In this document: piece by piece, positions 4,837-6,114 of the stretch
Layout: the number at the start of each line of letters is the position of its first letter
Position numbering within the stretch: position 1 is the first letter of the stretch
Assembly (NCBI GenBank): GCA_036560705.1
Contig: DATBQR010000007.1
Span: forward strand, 1-6,114
Source: RBG-16-66-20 sp036560705
Lineage (GTDB): Bacteria > Pseudomonadota > Gammaproteobacteria > Burkholderiales > SG8-39
Reading direction: 5' to 3'
DNA: 6,114 nucleotides
The notes under the pieces: model-generated
What the model was told of the DNA's origin: nothing
The model's input: the letters and a program-made list of their open reading frames with translations, nothing else
Databases searched by the model: none
Translations under genes and position numbers: made by a program

Positions 4837-5993
4837 GCATCGCGTCGGTACGCCTCACGCGCGTATCGATCCCGCTCACCATGGTGCACGCGGGCTCCAT
4901 GTACGTGATCCAGAAGACCGAGCGCACGGTGGTCGAACTCACGTTGGAGAACGGCGTCGCCGGACTGGGCGAAACCTGGGGCACGCCGGACGTCTACGCC
5001 CTCGCCCAGCGCTTCGCGAAGGATTTGCTCGGCAAGGACGCGCTGAACCGCTTCGCGCTGAAGGACCTGCTCGGCAAATCCACTTACGACAACCGCTTCG
5101 GCCGCAACGGGCTCGCCACGCTGGCCGGCCTCGACCTCGCCGCCTGGGACGCGACAGCACGTTCCCTGAAAATGTCGCTCGCCGAACTCATCGGCGCGCG
5201 CGGGCGTGAATCCATCGACGTCGTGTCCACCCTGCCCGCGGCGATCCTGCAGAAAGCCGGCACGCGCAAGGAGTTGACCGACCACCTGGACGTACTCGCC
5301 AACACGAAGCTCGTCGTGGAATTCGCGCTCGAGCAGGTGCGCAAGTCCGGCTTTCGCTCCTTCAAGCTGAAGAGCGCCGCTTACTCTCCCGAGTGGGACT
5401 GGAAGCTGCTCAATGAATTGCGCGAAGCCCTGCCGAAGGCGCGCATCCGCTTCGATCCAAACGCCAACTACGGCGTGGCGACCGCCACTGAACTGTGCCG
5501 CCGTCTGGACCCGCTCGGCCTGGAATTCTTCGAGGATCCGACTGGCGAACTGGAAGGCATCGCGCGCCTCAAGGCCGCGGTGAAAACCCCGGTCGCCACC
5601 AACATGTGGGTGGTGAAGGACGAGCACCTGGTGCCCGCGATCCGGCGCAAGGCGGTGGACGTAGTGCTGGGCGACCTCTTCATGTGGGGCGGCATCGACG
5701 CCTGGCGCCGCATGGCGCGCACCGCGCACGCCTACGGCCTCAAGCCCGCGCTGCACAGCGTCTACGAAACCGGCATCGCCACCGTCGCCAACCTGCACAT
5801 CGCCTCGGCGCTACCGGAGGTCGAGTACCCGAACGACTCCGGCCTGCACTTCCTCTCCTCCGACGTTCTCGCGAAACCTCAGGTCGTGAAAGACGGCAGC
5901 ATGCGCTTGCCGCCCGGCCACGGGTTGGGTGTGACGCTCGACCGGGCCAGGCTGGAAAAAGTGATGCTGGAAACCGTGGAAATACGCCGCTGA
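4824..5993 (+). CDS. Enolase-superfamily enzyme, glucarate dehydratase-type active site
   Basis: Complete 389-residue mandelate racemase/glucarate dehydratase-like enzyme that would abstract the proton alpha to a carboxylate, using Mg2+ to stabilise the enolate, typically to dehydrate a hydroxy acid. The capping domain spans about 1-130 (GLGETWG at 47-53; LDLAAWDATARSLKMSLAELIGARG at 103-127). Barrel residues match the E. coli glucarate dehydratase pattern: K181 and K183 (FKLK), D211 (FDPNANY), E237 (FFEDP), N260 (ATNMW) as third metal ligand, and the D284/H311 dyad (LGDLF; LHSVYETG), with near-identical spacing. Asn as third ligand separates it from muconate lactonizing enzymes. Residues outside this core differ, so the substrate is not assigned; a ring-cleavage-derived hydroxy acid is possible. 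The GTG start at 4824 lies within the 3' end of the miniature enolase gene; the next Met (residue 20) would cut the first strand. No strong Shine-Dalgarno precedes it, consistent with coupling. Confidence 0.9.
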   Translation: MAKLGIASVRLTRVSIPLTMVHAGSMYVIQKTERTVVELTLENGVAGLGETWGTPDVYALAQRFAKDLLGKDALNRFALKDLLGKSTYDNRFGRNGLATLAGLDLAAWDATARSLKMSLAELIGARGRESIDVVSTLPAAILQKAGTRKELTDHLDVLANTKLVVEFALEQVRKSGFRSFKLKSAAYSPEWDWKLLNELREALPKARIRFDPNANYGVATATELCRRLDPLGLEFFEDPTGELEGIARLKAAVKTPVATNMWVVKDEHLVPAIRRKAVDVVLGDLFMWGGIDAWRRMARTAHAYGLKPALHSVYETGIATVANLHIASALPEVEYPNDSGLHFLSSDVLAKPQVVKDGSMRLPPGHGLGVTLDRARLEKVMLETVEIRR

Positions 5994-6114
5994 TCGTCAG
6001 AGAAGCACCATCGCCACATTGCTTTTCACCATTTGCTCTAGTAGCGTCGCATTCGCAGGCGCCGTGGTATTGCAGCCAGGGCCAAAGCCAAACCTGACAA
6101 GAGGTGGTTTAGCA
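5994..6114. other. Intergenic tail without a recognisable gene or terminator
   Basis: No ATG occurs on the plus strand here. No hairpin followed by a T-run is visible, so the rightward operon may read through. A GTG at 6064 opens a frame to the edge, but its 17 codons look like no known protein. Confidence 0.6.
6099..6107 (+). promoter_or_regulatory. Possible ribosome binding site for a gene just past the right edge
   Basis: AAGAGGTGG sits 7 nt before the window edge, the right distance for a start codon at or just after 6115. This would extend the rightward gene cluster with a gap of about 120 nt. The start codon itself is not visible, so this is tentative. Confidence 0.35.

Noticed and set aside
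4833..5798. Minus-strand open frame (321 codons) opposite the enolase-type gene
   Set aside because: The complementary strand carries the full glucarate-dehydratase-type residue set; this frame is low-complexity and motif-free.
5994..6114. Intrinsic terminator after the enolase-type gene
   Set aside because: No GC-rich stem followed by a run of T is visible; small GCG/CGC pairings near 6046-6063 are too weak.
1..6114. CRISPR arrays, tRNA/rRNA genes, insertion sequences or transposase genes
   Set aside because: No regularly spaced repeats, RNA gene signatures, terminal inverted repeats with transposase, or integrase-like proteins were seen; nearly all the window is enzyme-coding sequence.

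Overview
The window is a GC-rich stretch of bacterial DNA holding two tightly packed operons that diverge from a 56-bp intergenic region (2175-2230). GC-rich codon usage, start/stop overlaps and the protein families suggest a proteobacterium, most plausibly a betaproteobacterium of the Burkholderiales type. That placement is inferred from style and gene content, since no marker gene is present.

The leftward operon (minus strand) encodes a PcaH-like catalytic subunit and a PcaG-like structural subunit of an intradiol ring-cleavage dioxygenase, a MarR-family regulator, and an enoyl-CoA hydratase/isomerase-family protein cut by the left edge. Successive genes overlap by 4, 8 and 4 nt. The rightward operon (plus strand) encodes an HMG-CoA lyase-family metallolyase, a protein equivalent to the catalytic half of cobalamin-independent methionine synthase (MetE), a 198-residue miniature enolase-superfamily protein lacking the usual catalytic residues, and a complete enolase-superfamily enzyme with a glucarate-dehydratase-type active site. 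The final 121 nt hold no clear gene but end in a plausible ribosome binding site for a gene just beyond the edge.

The two operons probably share control. A 34-bp near-perfect palindrome fills most of the intergenic region and has a TTGACA (-35-like) hexamer in each arm. The MarR protein is the obvious candidate ligand.

Taken together this looks like an undescribed aromatic catabolic cluster. The dioxygenase keeps every iron ligand, but residues that line the protocatechuate pocket in the Pseudomonas enzyme are changed (beta Trp449 to Val, beta Arg450 to Pro, alpha Arg133 to Ser), so protocatechuate is probably not the substrate. The HMG-CoA lyase-like enzyme has His in place of the catalytic Cys and a longer active-site loop, so it probably does not cleave HMG-CoA. 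A methyl-group transferase, a ring-cleavage enzyme, an enolase-type hydratase/dehydratase and a retro-aldol lyase could form a route for a methoxylated di- or trihydroxy-aromatic compound. That pathway is inference; the families and residue changes are read from the sequence and compared with well-known family members from memory.
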